From assembly GCA_000306725.1 (NCBI GenBank), contig CP003083.1, positions 1,426,001 to 1,490,000 of the forward strand: 64,000 nt of DNA. Reading direction: 5' to 3'. The stretch is from Methanolobus psychrophilus R15 (GTDB lineage Archaea; Halobacteriota; Methanosarcinia; Methanosarcinales; Methanosarcinaceae). This document shows, piece by piece, positions 29,511-38,445 of the stretch (its first letter is position 1; each line of letters starts with the position of its first letter). Made by a program: the position numbers and the translations under genes. The notes under the pieces are model-generated. The model did no database searches. It saw nothing but the letters and a program-made list of their open reading frames with translations, and was not told the DNA's origin.

Positions 29511-30308
29511 ATGAAAAAAGAAGTCACCAAAAAAGTACAGCGTATCGACACTCAGGTCGATGAGATGCGCATGAGGCGCAAAGACAGCAACACACTCAAA
29601 GTGATCGAGAATGTATTTGACGATGCCACCCTCAAGACCCTTTATACAATATCTAACAAAGGAATAATAAAAGCACTTGGCGGCTCCATCAGCACAGGAA
29701 AAGAGGCAAATGTATTCCTGGCAGAAGGAGAGGGCAAAAACCTTGCAATCAAAATATATAGAATATCTTCAAGCACGTTCAACTCGATGGAAGAATACAT
29801 ACTGGGAGATCCGAGATTCCGCAATGTCAGACACTCCAAGCGCGACATTATCTTCGCATGGACAAAAAAAGAACATCGGAACCTGGAACGTGCAATAGAG
29901 GCAGGAGTGAAGGTGCCTGTACCTATAATCTCCGAGCGAAATGTGCTTGTTATGGAATTCATGGGCGAGGGCGACAGGCCGTATCCTCAATTAAAGGAAG
30001 CAGGCCTTGAGAAAGAAAATTCAAGGGCTGCTTTTGACACCATTGTTAAATATATCGAACTACTTTACACAAAAGCCAACCTCGTACATGGGGACCTGAG
30101 CGAATACAATATCCTTATTGACCCCCGCACACAGGAACCCATATTCATAGACATGGGTCAATCAGTCACTCTTGAGCATCCCAGGTCGCGGGAGTTCATG
30201 CAAAGGGATATAGAGAATATAGTACGCTATTTTAAAAAATACGGGATTGATGAAGATCCTGAAAAACTCTATTCGACCATTCGGGAAATAAAAGATAAGG
30301 CCCAATAG
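29511..30308 (+). CDS. rio1: RIO-type serine protein kinase (Rio1)
   Basis: The 265-residue atypical kinase is the archaeal Rio1, which in eukaryotes acts in late 40S maturation. The nucleotide loop is STGKEANVF (residues 61-69), the catalytic loop HGDLSEYNIL (about 193-202) and the metal-binding IDMGQSV follows. The region FAWTKKEHRNLERA contains the Rio1-type helix after the flexible loop. It lies between aIF1A and the KH-domain protein, an arrangement known in archaea that links initiation and small-subunit assembly factors. Confidence 0.95.
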   Translation: MKKEVTKKVQRIDTQVDEMRMRRKDSNTLKVIENVFDDATLKTLYTISNKGIIKALGGSISTGKEANVFLAEGEGKNLAIKIYRISSSTFNSMEEYILGDPRFRNVRHSKRDIIFAWTKKEHRNLERAIEAGVKVPVPIISERNVLVMEFMGEGDRPYPQLKEAGLEKENSRAAFDTIVKYIELLYTKANLVHGDLSEYNILIDPRTQEPIFIDMGQSVTLEHPRSREFMQRDIENIVRYFKKYGIDEDPEKLYSTIREIKDKAQ

Positions 30309-30345
30309 AATAATAGAGCATTATAACATACACGGTAGATTTATT

Positions 30346-30885
30346 ATGACACATGTGAAAGTTCCCAAGGACAGAATTGGCGCCATTATCGGCCCAAAAG
30401 GCAGTGTAAAGCAGCTCATTGAGAGCAAATCAGGTGCCGAACTGAATATTGACAGTGAGAACGGAGTAGTGGAGGTACTCCCAGGAGAGGAACCGGTAGG
30501 TGCAATGAGAGCTGTAGAAGTAGTCAACGCCATAGCAAGAGGCTTCAACCCTGAAAAGACAATAGCCATGCTTGATGATGACATGCTGATGCTTGAAGTG
30601 ATGGACCTCTCCAAGATAACCGACAGTCAGAAAGACCTCCTCCGCCTGAAGGGCCGCATCATAGGTAAAGGCGGCAAAACCAGAGAGATTACAGAAAGGC
30701 TCATCGGAGTTAAGATATCGGTTTATGGGAAAACCATAAGCATAATTGGAGGGCCTGAACAGAATCAAATAGCAAGGACATCCATCGAAATGCTGATCAA
30801 CGGGGCATCTCATGGAAGTGTATATAGTTTCCTTGAGAAAAAGAGACAGGAACTCCTTCAGTCCAGGCTGGACTACTATGGCTGA
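30346..30885 (+). CDS. KH-domain RNA-binding protein (Dim2/Pno1-like)
   Basis: The 179-residue protein has two KH domains. The first contains IGAIIGPKGSVKQLIE with the GPKG loop, and the second contains GRIIGKGGKTREITE with the GKGG loop. The domain pair and context match archaeal relatives of the eukaryotic pre-40S factor Dim2/Pno1, which contacts the 3' end of small-subunit rRNA and, in archaea, aIF2-alpha. It follows rio1 by 37 bases, so the aIF1A-rio1-KH cluster is probably one transcript. Confidence 0.92.
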   Translation: MTHVKVPKDRIGAIIGPKGSVKQLIESKSGAELNIDSENGVVEVLPGEEPVGAMRAVEVVNAIARGFNPEKTIAMLDDDMLMLEVMDLSKITDSQKDLLRLKGRIIGKGGKTREITERLIGVKISVYGKTISIIGGPEQNQIARTSIEMLINGASHGSVYSFLEKKRQELLQSRLDYYG

Positions 30886-30946
30886 AGTAATTACATCGAA
30901 AGAAAAATATTTAAATCAGTCCAGATGATATAATAACGGTGCTTAT

Positions 30947-31639
30947 ATGAGAGGTTATCTTACCAAGTCTGAAATAAAGATGTATGCCATTTTTGTATTG
31001 ACATTGCTGCCCATAGCAGTCCTATGTTATAACAAAAACCTCTACATCGGGACTATATCATCTTTCTGGTTGATGGTCATCCTCATCCTGATGCTTGCCG
31101 GATCATTCATAGAGATACCAATTACAACAATACGCTCAATCAAGAATGAGCAACTTTCAAGGTTCGCGCCCATAATGGAGGAAATATATGCAGTCCCCCT
31201 TACCAATGAACTAAACAACGGCAAGGAAAGAGTATTTGACACCACAATCACTCTGAACCTGGGAGGATTTGTGATTCCCGGGATATCCATACTCTACCTT
31301 CTGCTCACACAGCCAAACAATACTGCCCTTGAGATAATGCTGATAATCATAGTCGCTGTTACTCTTCTTTCAGACATTGTCAACGGCATCGGGATTGTTG
31401 TCCCGGAATACATAGGCATTCTGGCTATTCCTTTCGCACTGCTGATAACACCACAGGAAGTGGCACCCATAACATTCATTGCAGGGATTGGAGGCATACT
31501 GCTGGGGACAATAGCCCTTACAGTCACATTCAATAAAGAAAAATACGGCAGTGCCTACCTGAACATAGGCGGTGCCGGAAGTTTTAAAGCTATTTATGTG
31601 GCAGCTCTCATCGCAAGCCTGCTCTCATATTTCGCCTGA
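30947..31639 (+). CDS. DUF1614 family membrane protein
   Basis: The 230-residue protein has about seven hydrophobic helices and fits the archaeal DUF1614 family, with the conserved features AGSFIEIPITT, LNLGGFVIPGISILYLL and LSDIVNGIGIVVPEYIG. The function is unknown. A TATA-like element (AATATTTAAATC at about 30905) suggests a separate promoter. Its 3' end overlaps the convergent KaiC-like gene by 15 bases. Confidence 0.82.
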   Translation: MRGYLTKSEIKMYAIFVLTLLPIAVLCYNKNLYIGTISSFWLMVILILMLAGSFIEIPITTIRSIKNEQLSRFAPIMEEIYAVPLTNELNNGKERVFDTTITLNLGGFVIPGISILYLLLTQPNNTALEIMLIIIVAVTLLSDIVNGIGIVVPEYIGILAIPFALLITPQEVAPITFIAGIGGILLGTIALTVTFNKEKYGSAYLNIGGAGSFKAIYVAALIASLLSYFA

Positions 31640-32536
31640 TGAAGAAGATGAGCCAGTCTTCTCAGCCCGGCGCCTCTCTATCTTTGCTTGCAATACACTC
31701 GCAGGCAGGTTCAATGCGCGGTATTTAGCTATCCCGGAATTGGTGAACCTGAAAGGCTGTGGTGTATGGTCCACACGAGTAGCTCTCATTTTCTGTACAG
31801 CCATCACTGGCATAGGAGTAGTATCGATGTCATTTGTCTGTATGAAATCCAAAAATATGACGCCATCCCCGAGGAAGTCGAAATCGTCAAACTCCTTCTT
31901 TTCGATACCATGGGTCTTTTCAGTGATGAGCAGAGATGTGATCATACTCTTTTTCAGCAGCCTGTGAAGTCCGCGCCATGCAGTGGAAGTCCTGAAGTCT
32001 CCAGGGGCAGTGAAAACGTTTAGCGAATCAAACACAACCCTGTCGGGTTTGTGCGAATCGATTATCTCCATCATTTCTTCAGATGTCAGCATGGAAACAC
32101 CGAATATCTCAAGATAGCCATCGTCAATATACTTCCCGACATCCCATCCGAACCTGGCAAAGTGTTGCACTAATTGCTGGGCTCGTTCCTCAAATGAGAA
32201 AAAGATGCACCTTTCCCCATTTTTCACACCTTCCATAAGATACTGCATCGAGAAGGTCGTTTTCCCTGTACCAGGCGGACCTGTAACAATAACAGCAAAT
32301 CCTTTAGGAAAACCTCCTTCGAGAAAGTCATCAAGCCCCGGAATGCCCGTGCTCACACGCTTAATTATTCGGTCAATGTTCTGGGTATCGAGTTTAGCCT
32401 TGAAGCGAGTAGCATCAAGATTAAGGAGGGCCTTTTCAAGCACAACGTTTTTTGCGCCAAGTTCTTTTTCATACCTATCAAGGACTTTGATAGCATCAGC
32501 ACTTAATGTAGTATGAATGGGGAATTTTGTTTTCAT
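31625..32536 (-). CDS. KaiC/RAD55-like ATPase (GvpD-like)
   Basis: The product of about 303 residues has an N-terminal helical extension of about 55 residues, then a RecA-type ATPase domain opening with VSTGIPGLDDFLEGG, Walker A GPPGTGKT (86-93), and Walker B-like DRVVFDSLNVF. The archaeal KaiC-like families include regulators of gas vesicles (GvpD), motility and signalling. No partner domain reveals the role here. ATG 32536 is preferred, since the upstream in-frame ATG 32563 lacks a ribosome binding site and GGTGGTG precedes 32536. A palindromic TTATGTAT-tac-ATACATAA lies about 45 bases upstream. Confidence 0.85.
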   Translation of the reverse strand: MKTKFPIHTTLSADAIKVLDRYEKELGAKNVVLEKALLNLDATRFKAKLDTQNIDRIIKRVSTGIPGLDDFLEGGFPKGFAVIVTGPPGTGKTTFSMQYLMEGVKNGERCIFFSFEERAQQLVQHFARFGWDVGKYIDDGYLEIFGVSMLTSEEMMEIIDSHKPDRVVFDSLNVFTAPGDFRTSTAWRGLHRLLKKSMITSLLITEKTHGIEKKEFDDFDFLGDGVIFLDFIQTNDIDTTPMPVMAVQKMRATRVDHTPQPFRFTNSGIAKYRALNLPASVLQAKIERRRAEKTGSSSSSGEI

Positions 32537-32578
32537 CACACCACCATGTACATAATAACGCATTATATATTTAAAATG

Positions 32579-32597
32579 TTATGTATTACATACATAA
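32579..32597. promoter_or_regulatory. Inverted repeat upstream of the KaiC-like gene
   Basis: TTATGTAT (32579-32586) and ATACATAA (32590-32597) are perfect inverted copies separated by TAC. The site is about 45 bases before the KaiC-like start and overlaps the place where promoter elements are expected. The same half-site, in the opposite arrangement (TACATAA-GGG-TTATGTA), occurs before pstS. Confidence 0.45.
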
Positions 32598-32611
32598 GTT
32601 AGTTCTTATGT

Positions 32612-33997
32612 TCAGACATCATCATCAATATCATCTTCATGGACAATCAGACCTCTACCCGGGAGGAATTTACCACGCCCCCTGGACGCAACGATTTCGC
32701 CATCCCATACTATTTCGCCTCTAGCTATCGTATATTCAGGGAAGATGCCTTCCATACCCTCATAGGGCGTCCATCCAGCCTTGCTATGCAGGCGGTCCTC
32801 TTTTATCTCAGTGGACTGATGCGTGTCCACAATTATCAGATCCGCATCATACCCTTCAGCAAACAAACCCTTGGAAGAGCGGTCAAGACCAAATATCCGG
32901 GCAGGATTCCTGCTTGTAACATCGATCATCCTTCCCAAGGGCAGCAGGTTCCTTTTCACAGCAGTGAGCATCAGAGGTAGTAAAGTCTCCACACCCGGTA
33001 CGCCGGATGGCGCTTTCTTGATATCGGCTTCCTTCTCGGCTTCCGTATGAGGAGCATGGTCAGATGCCACCATGTCTATTGTACCGTCATTGAGAGCATT
33101 CATCAGAGCCTTGACATCATGATGACCCCTGAGAGGAGGATTCATTTTCCCGAATGACCCAAGACGGTCCCAGTCCTTTGTTGAGAGGAAGAGGTGGTGC
33201 GGGGTGACCTCACATGTCATCCCCGGGGTAGAAGAGGATTTCTGCGCAACATACTTCTCCTTGCGCAACAGACCAACAGTCTCCAGGGCGCTTATATGGC
33301 AGAAATGTGCCTGAGATCTGTTCTTCTTCACCAGCGCAATGGCCTTTTCAACCGCAAGTGCTTCACACATATTGGGTCTTGCTCTTGAATGGGACCGCGG
33401 TGAAAAATCACTCTTCAGATGAGCTTCACATTCCAGCCTTATAGCCTCGTCTTCTGCATGGATGCATGCCATTGCACCAAGGCCTGTAATGACAGACAAT
33501 GCCTCGTCGAGAGTTTGCTCGCTGATGTTGAGCTCTCCCGTAGATTGGGCCATGAATATCTCACCAAAGGCAAATACCCCAAGCCCCCACAGCTCAGCAA
33601 GTTTCTCAATACTCCCAGTCACACCCCCGTAAATGCCAAAATCGATGACAGATTTGCGGTTTGCGAGTTTGAGCTTTTCCCTGAATGACCTCCTTCCAAT
33701 GGTTGGAGGAATCGTGTTAGGATGTTCGAGGACTGTGGTAATGCCCCCGGCTGCCGCAGAACAGGAACCTGTATACCAGTCTTCTTTTACTGTCAGACCC
33801 GGCTCCCGGAAATGTACATGTACATCGATGCCTGCAGGTAAAGTGAGGGCACCTGCTGCGTCTATAACCTGATCCAACCGCTGAACGTCTATCTGTTTTC
33901 CAATCTTTGATATCTTTCCGTTCCGGACCAATACTTCAGCAGGCTGAAGATAATTGTTGAAGAATACTCTTGTGTTCTTTATCAGAATATCGGGCAT
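32612..33997 (-). CDS. pyrC: Dihydroorotase
   Basis: The 461-residue amidohydrolase closes carbamoyl-aspartate to dihydroorotate in pyrimidine synthesis. Zinc-site motifs are HVHFREPG (from residue 60), the later HAEDE and CHIS histidines, and SDHAPHTEAEK near residue 310. The position where bacterial enzymes have the bridging carbamylated lysine reads FAFGEIFMAQSTG, so that lysine is not apparent; methanogen sequences commonly read this way as far as I recall. The C-terminal tail is acidic (EDDIDDDV). Allantoinase or hydantoinase are alternatives but less likely in this context. Confidence 0.88.
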   Translation of the reverse strand: MPDILIKNTRVFFNNYLQPAEVLVRNGKISKIGKQIDVQRLDQVIDAAGALTLPAGIDVHVHFREPGLTVKEDWYTGSCSAAAGGITTVLEHPNTIPPTIGRRSFREKLKLANRKSVIDFGIYGGVTGSIEKLAELWGLGVFAFGEIFMAQSTGELNISEQTLDEALSVITGLGAMACIHAEDEAIRLECEAHLKSDFSPRSHSRARPNMCEALAVEKAIALVKKNRSQAHFCHISALETVGLLRKEKYVAQKSSSTPGMTCEVTPHHLFLSTKDWDRLGSFGKMNPPLRGHHDVKALMNALNDGTIDMVASDHAPHTEAEKEADIKKAPSGVPGVETLLPLMLTAVKRNLLPLGRMIDVTSRNPARIFGLDRSSKGLFAEGYDADLIIVDTHQSTEIKEDRLHSKAGWTPYEGMEGIFPEYTIARGEIVWDGEIVASRGRGKFLPGRGLIVHEDDIDDDV

Positions 33998-34174
33998 AAC
34001 ACCATTTATATTCTTTAGTCTATATGCATGTTATGATAGTGACAGGTTCCCAGGACTGAAAGCAAGGTCCTGCACACATAATTGCTTCGATATAAATAGA
34101 TAACTATACCCCATATAGATACTATATATAGAATATATCATCCTCGCGTATTGTGTAACAATATATATAGTAAA

Positions 34175-34191
34175 TACATAAGGGTTATGTA
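34175..34191. promoter_or_regulatory. Inverted repeat upstream of pstS
   Basis: TACATAA (34175-34181) and TTATGTA (34185-34191) flank GGG. It lies about 70 bases before the pstS ATG within a very AT-rich stretch with several TATA-like elements (ATATATATAG at 34161-34170). It is a plausible phosphate-responsive operator, not proven. Confidence 0.45.
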
Positions 34192-34260
34192 TCGTATCCG
34201 TGTAGGTTTACTGACAATAAACAAAATATAGGTAAAGTAAACTGAAAGGTGAAGTATTAA

Positions 34261-35139
34261 ATGTCAAAAATAATTTCGATATGTTCTATTGTATTACTAC
34301 TCCTTGTAGCAATATTCACAGGCATCGGCTGCGTGGACAATAATCAGAATGATACGGGAGAAGTTCCGACCACAGAATCATCCAGCATCACTGTAAAAGG
34401 CTCTGATACCGTGTTGCCTCTTACTCAGGCAGAAGCTGAGGATTTCATGATAGAGAATTCAAACATGAGAGTGACAGTCATTGGGGGAGGTTCCGGTGTA
34501 GGATTTGCAGCTCTCATTGACGGCGAAGTTCCAATAGCAATGGCATCAAGAGAAATAAAGGAATCTGAGATCCAGAAAGCCCAGCAGAATGGAATTAACC
34601 CGGTAGAGCATACCGTTGGATGGGACGGCATTGCAGTTGTGGTCAACCCAGATAACCCGGTCTCACAGCTGACCTATGAACAGCTCCAGGGGATATATGA
34701 CGGTAACATCAGCAACTGGAAAGACGTTGGCGGAGAGGATCGTGCAATAGCAGTCATCACCCGTGACAGCAGTTCCGGTACTTACGAGTACTTCAAAGAG
34801 GAAATACTTGTGGACAGGGAATACCGCCCTGATGCACTCGCTCAGCCTGCTACCGGAGGAATAGTCCAGGAAGTATCCAGGAACAAAGGAGCTATCGGTT
34901 ACATAGGATTCGCATACCTTGATGACAGCACAAAGGCAATGGCACTTGACGGAGGAGAAGGCTTTGTTGAAGCAACTGAAGAAAACATCCTCAGCGGAGA
35001 GTACCCACTGTCAAGACCCCTCTACTACTACACCAACGGTGAGCCTCAGGGTGCAGTTAAGGAATTTGTGGACTTTGTCATGAGCCCTACGGGTCAGGCA
35101 ATAGTTTCCGAGGTAGGATACTTCCCTGCAGTACAGTAA
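34261..35139 (+). CDS. pstS: Phosphate ABC transporter, substrate-binding lipoprotein
   Basis: The 292-residue extracellular protein captures phosphate for the Pst transporter. A signal peptide ends in the lipobox-like FTGIGC (Cys near residue 24), so it is probably lipid-anchored. The phosphate site is seen in VKGSDTVLPLTQAEAEDFM, GGGSGVGFAAL and TRDSSSGTYEYF. AAAGGTGAAG precedes ATG as ribosome binding site. It is the first gene of pstSCAB-phoU and is likely expressed most strongly under phosphate shortage. Confidence 0.95.
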   Translation: MSKIISICSIVLLLLVAIFTGIGCVDNNQNDTGEVPTTESSSITVKGSDTVLPLTQAEAEDFMIENSNMRVTVIGGGSGVGFAALIDGEVPIAMASREIKESEIQKAQQNGINPVEHTVGWDGIAVVVNPDNPVSQLTYEQLQGIYDGNISNWKDVGGEDRAIAVITRDSSSGTYEYFKEEILVDREYRPDALAQPATGGIVQEVSRNKGAIGYIGFAYLDDSTKAMALDGGEGFVEATEENILSGEYPLSRPLYYYTNGEPQGAVKEFVDFVMSPTGQAIVSEVGYFPAVQ

Positions 35140-35166
35140 AGAAAACTCAGATACTAAGGATAGCAA

Positions 35167-36054
35167 ATGTTAAAGAGAAATGGAATGGAAAAGGGGATTG
35201 AGTCCCTGCTCTTTATTTCCGCTGCAGTGGCAGTCCTGACCCTTTTCCTTCTCTGTCTTTTTCTATTCAGGGACGGAATCCTGCTTTTTAAGGATTATCC
35301 CCTCATCAGTTTCCTGACCGAGAAAAGCTGGTACCCTACATCCATAAATCCCCGCTTTGGGCTTCAACCCCTATTGCTGGGTTCAGTCATAGTGACTTTT
35401 GGAGCCATTATATTTGCAGTGCCTCTTGGCATAGCAGCAGCCATATACATCTCCGAACTTGCAAATCCTAGGGTTGCAGGTATACTGAAACCTTTAACAG
35501 AAATACTTGCTGGCATCCCTTCTGTGGTGTTCGGATTCTTTGGCCTTGTAGTGCTCGTTCCCATACTGCAGGATGCACTTGACCTGCGTACCGGACAAAC
35601 TGCGCTGACAGGATCCATTATGCTGGGGATTATGGCACTGCCCACAATCATCTCCATATCCGAAGATGCCATCAGTTCTGTCCCAAGGGCCATAAAGGAA
35701 GGGTCTTTAGCCCTTGGGTCCACTAAATGGCAGACCATTCATAAAGTTACGGTACCTGCGGCACTTTCAGGGATATCGGCTGCAGTGATGCTTGGAATAG
35801 GGCGAGCTATCGGCGAGACCATGACAGTGATGATGGTCACTGGAAACACTGCCATAATACCGGGGTTCCCATCAGGGCTTTTCGAGCCTGTAAGGACAAT
35901 GACTGCCACTATTGCAATGGAGATGGGAGAGGTTCCTCAGGGGAGCGAACATTTTCATGCACTTTTTGCAGTAGGGTCTGTGTTGTTCATAACCACTTTC
36001 ATCATCAACATCGTAGCTGGCCATATTAAGAACAAGTACAAATTCAAATTGTGA
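35167..36054 (+). CDS. pstC: Phosphate ABC transporter permease PstC
   Basis: The 295-residue membrane protein has six predicted helices and the EAA-type coupling loop around RAIKEGSLALGSTKWQTIHK. The segment AGIPSVVFGFFGLVVLVPIL is typical of PstC. It pairs with PstA to form the channel energised by PstB. The start follows AAGGATAGCAA at a suitable spacing, 27 bases after pstS. Its stop overlaps the probable start of pstA. Confidence 0.94.
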   Translation: MLKRNGMEKGIESLLFISAAVAVLTLFLLCLFLFRDGILLFKDYPLISFLTEKSWYPTSINPRFGLQPLLLGSVIVTFGAIIFAVPLGIAAAIYISELANPRVAGILKPLTEILAGIPSVVFGFFGLVVLVPILQDALDLRTGQTALTGSIMLGIMALPTIISISEDAISSVPRAIKEGSLALGSTKWQTIHKVTVPAALSGISAAVMLGIGRAIGETMTVMMVTGNTAIIPGFPSGLFEPVRTMTATIAMEMGEVPQGSEHFHALFAVGSVLFITTFIINIVAGHIKNKYKFKL

Positions 36055-36917
36055 TTACTATGCTCCCAAATGCAAAAATCAATGAGAAAATTGCTTTTAC
36101 CCTCTTGCGGATGGCCATGGGACTTGTAGTACTCTTTGTCCTTATCATCCTGTCCTATATCATCTACAACGGCTACAGCGTGATCAGCATTGAGTTCCTG
36201 ACAAGCATGCCAGCTAACCGGATGACTGCAGGTGGTATATACCCTGCCATAGCCGGAACCATCTACCTGATAATAGGCTCCATGGCGGTTGCCCTACCCC
36301 TTGGAATTCTTGCAGCCATCTACCTGAACGAATATGCAAAACCAGGAAAGATTACATGGACTATCGAGATGGCCATAAGCAACCTTGCAGGGACGCCATC
36401 TGTGGTATTTGGTCTGTTCGGGCTTGCGATGTTTGTAAAGTACATGGGATTTGGGGCATCAGTGCTTGCAGCCTCCCTTACGCTGGCACTGCTCATCCTG
36501 CCGGTAATAATAAGAGCAAGCCAGGAAGCTCTTATCACGGTCCCGAAAGAATACCGAGAGGCTTCACTTGCCCTGGGCGTGACGAAATGGCAGACCATCC
36601 GTAAAGTCGTGCTTCCTGCCGCTATTCCCGGTATGGTAACAGGTGCCATCTTAAGTGTGGGAAGAGTTGCCGGTGAGACAGCACCAATCCTGCTGACAGG
36701 TGCAGCTTACTTCCTGCCAAGACTGCCGGACTCGGTATTCTCACAGTTCATGGCGCTGCCCTATCATCTGTTCGTGCTTGCCACGGCAGGTACGAATATA
36801 GCGCAGACAAGACCCATTCAGTATGGTACGGCATTAGTACTCCTAATAATAGTGCTCGGCGTCAATGTTTTTGCAATCGCTATCCGCAACCATTACAGGA
36901 AGAAGATGCACATGTGA
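36051..36917 (+). CDS. pstA: Phosphate ABC transporter permease PstA
   Basis: The 288-residue permease has about six helices and a coupling loop at TVPKEYREASLALGVTKWQ. The motif AGTPSVVFGLFGLAMFV parallels that in PstC, showing common origin. A GTG at 36051 overlapping the pstC stop is one possible start; ATG at 36060 is the other. It is followed by pstB. Confidence 0.93.
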   Translation: MITMLPNAKINEKIAFTLLRMAMGLVVLFVLIILSYIIYNGYSVISIEFLTSMPANRMTAGGIYPAIAGTIYLIIGSMAVALPLGILAAIYLNEYAKPGKITWTIEMAISNLAGTPSVVFGLFGLAMFVKYMGFGASVLAASLTLALLILPVIIRASQEALITVPKEYREASLALGVTKWQTIRKVVLPAAIPGMVTGAILSVGRVAGETAPILLTGAAYFLPRLPDSVFSQFMALPYHLFVLATAGTNIAQTRPIQYGTALVLLIIVLGVNVFAIAIRNHYRKKMHM

Positions 36918-36980
36918 ACATAATGATCTCTATGAGCTCATATTCAGACGATGATAAAAAATAATCTAGAGGTAACATTT

Positions 36981-37751
36981 GTGACAGATGATTTTGCAAA
37001 CGGTACAGAGATAGAGGTCAGAGGGCTCAACCTCTGGTACGGTACAAACCATGCCCTGCATGACATATCTATTGATATACCAAAGAACAGCGTGACAGCC
37101 TTTATCGGACCTTCAGGCTGCGGAAAGTCCACTTTCCTGAGATGTCTCAACCGGATGAACGATCTTATTCCAAGCTGCAGGATAGAAGGCAATGTGAATA
37201 TCAACGGAGAGGACATCTACAGTAGGAATGTGGATGTGGTCGACCTGAGAAAAAAGGTAGGAATGGTATTCCAGAAACCCAATCCATTTCCGATGTCAAT
37301 ACATGACAATGTTGCATACGGTCCACGCATTCATGGTGCGCCCAAGAAAGATATCAATGGCATTGTTGAATATGCACTCAAATCCGGCGCCCTCTGGGGC
37401 GAGGTATCCGAAAGGCTGAACACTTCAGCACTTGACCTCAGTGGAGGACAGCAACAGAGGCTGTGTATCGCAAGAACCCTTGCAGTGAAGCCAGAGGTCA
37501 TTCTCTTTGACGAGCCATGCAGTGCGCTTGACCCCATATCCACAAGCAAGATAGAAGACCTGATACTAGAGCTTAAAAAGCAATACACCATAGTCATAGT
37601 TACCCATAACATGCAGCAGGCTGCAAGGATATCTGACTATACGGCTTTCTTCCTGCTGGGAGACATAATAGAGTTTGGGAGAACCGAGCAAATATTTGAG
37701 AGCCCTCATAAGAAGGAAACTGAGGACTACATTACAGGACGATTCGGGTGA
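36981..37751 (+). CDS. pstB: Phosphate ABC transporter ATPase PstB
   Basis: The ATPase of about 256 residues drives phosphate uptake. Walker A is GPSGCGKST (about 43-51), the signature is [16 protein letters not shown], Walker B is [13 protein letters not shown], and the switch histidine follows in [11 protein letters not shown]. The start is set at GTG 36981 because GAGGT lies eight bases upstream (36969-36973), while the earlier in-frame ATG 36951 has no such site and would add ten residues of no family resemblance. Confidence 0.94.
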   Translation: MTDDFANGTEIEVRGLNLWYGTNHALHDISIDIPKNSVTAFIGPSGCGKSTFLRCLNRMNDLIPSCRIEGNVNINGEDIYSRNVDVVDLRKKVGMVFQKPNPFPMSIHDNVAYGPRIHGAPKKDINGIVEYALKSGALWGEVSERLNTSALDLSGGQQQRLCIARTLAVKPEVILFDEPCSALDPISTSKIEDLILELKKQYTIVIVTHNMQQAARISDYTAFFLLGDIIEFGRTEQIFESPHKKETEDYITGRFG

Positions 37752-37754
37752 ACT

Positions 37755-38405
37755 ATGACACGTACACAGTACCAGCACAATCTGGATGTTCTTAAAAGAA
37801 AGGTAATTGAAATGGGAGAGAGATCACATGAGCTGATCGCAGATTCCATAAAAGCTCTTGATCTAAGGGATATCGAGCTTGCAGAACAGGTGATCCAGGG
37901 AGATAAAGAGATTGATGATTATGACCTGAAGATCGAGAGATGCATTTCCCAGCTGATAGCGCGTGAAAGTCCTACAGCGAGAGATATGAGGTTTGTAACG
38001 TCATGTTTCAAGATATCGCTCGACCTTGAGAGAATGAGCGACAATGCAGTGGATATTGCCAAGGGGACCAGATGCCTTAAAGAAGGCCATACAAAACCAC
38101 CAGTCAATATTCAAAAGATGGCGGAGCTTGGACAAGAGATGCTCAGACAGTCCATGAGAGCTTTTGACACACTGGACGAGGACCTCGCGAGAGAAACAGC
38201 CAGTGAAGATGACAAGATAGACAGGCTTTTCTATGAGACCCAGCAGGAACTCATTGAAATGATGAGCGAGGACAGATCCATGATCAACAATGCCTCTTAC
38301 CTGCTTTTCGTTATACGCTATCTTGAGCGTATCGGCGACCATGCCTGCAACATCTGCGAAAGTGTTGTCTACATGGCCTCAGGTGAAAGGGTAGACCTGA
38401 ATTAA
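37755..38405 (+). CDS. phoU: Phosphate signalling protein PhoU
   Basis: The 216-residue protein folds as two three-helix bundles. The metal-binding ExxxD-type motifs are visible at DLERMSDNAVDIAK in the first half and YLERIGDHACNICE in the second. PhoU links Pst transport to phosphate signalling and prevents phosphate overaccumulation. It starts four bases after pstB, so it is translationally coupled with it. No histidine kinase or PhoB partner is seen in the window. Confidence 0.94.
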   Translation: MTRTQYQHNLDVLKRKVIEMGERSHELIADSIKALDLRDIELAEQVIQGDKEIDDYDLKIERCISQLIARESPTARDMRFVTSCFKISLDLERMSDNAVDIAKGTRCLKEGHTKPPVNIQKMAELGQEMLRQSMRAFDTLDEDLARETASEDDKIDRLFYETQQELIEMMSEDRSMINNASYLLFVIRYLERIGDHACNICESVVYMASGERVDLN

Positions 38406-38445
38406 GATCATTGAGAAAAGCAAAACAGAAAGGGAATAAAGAGGA

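Noticed and set aside
32612-33997. Dihydroorotase as inactive because the usual bridging lysine is absent
   Set aside because: All zinc-binding histidines and the SDHAPH motif are intact, and related methanogen enzymes appear to share the substitution.
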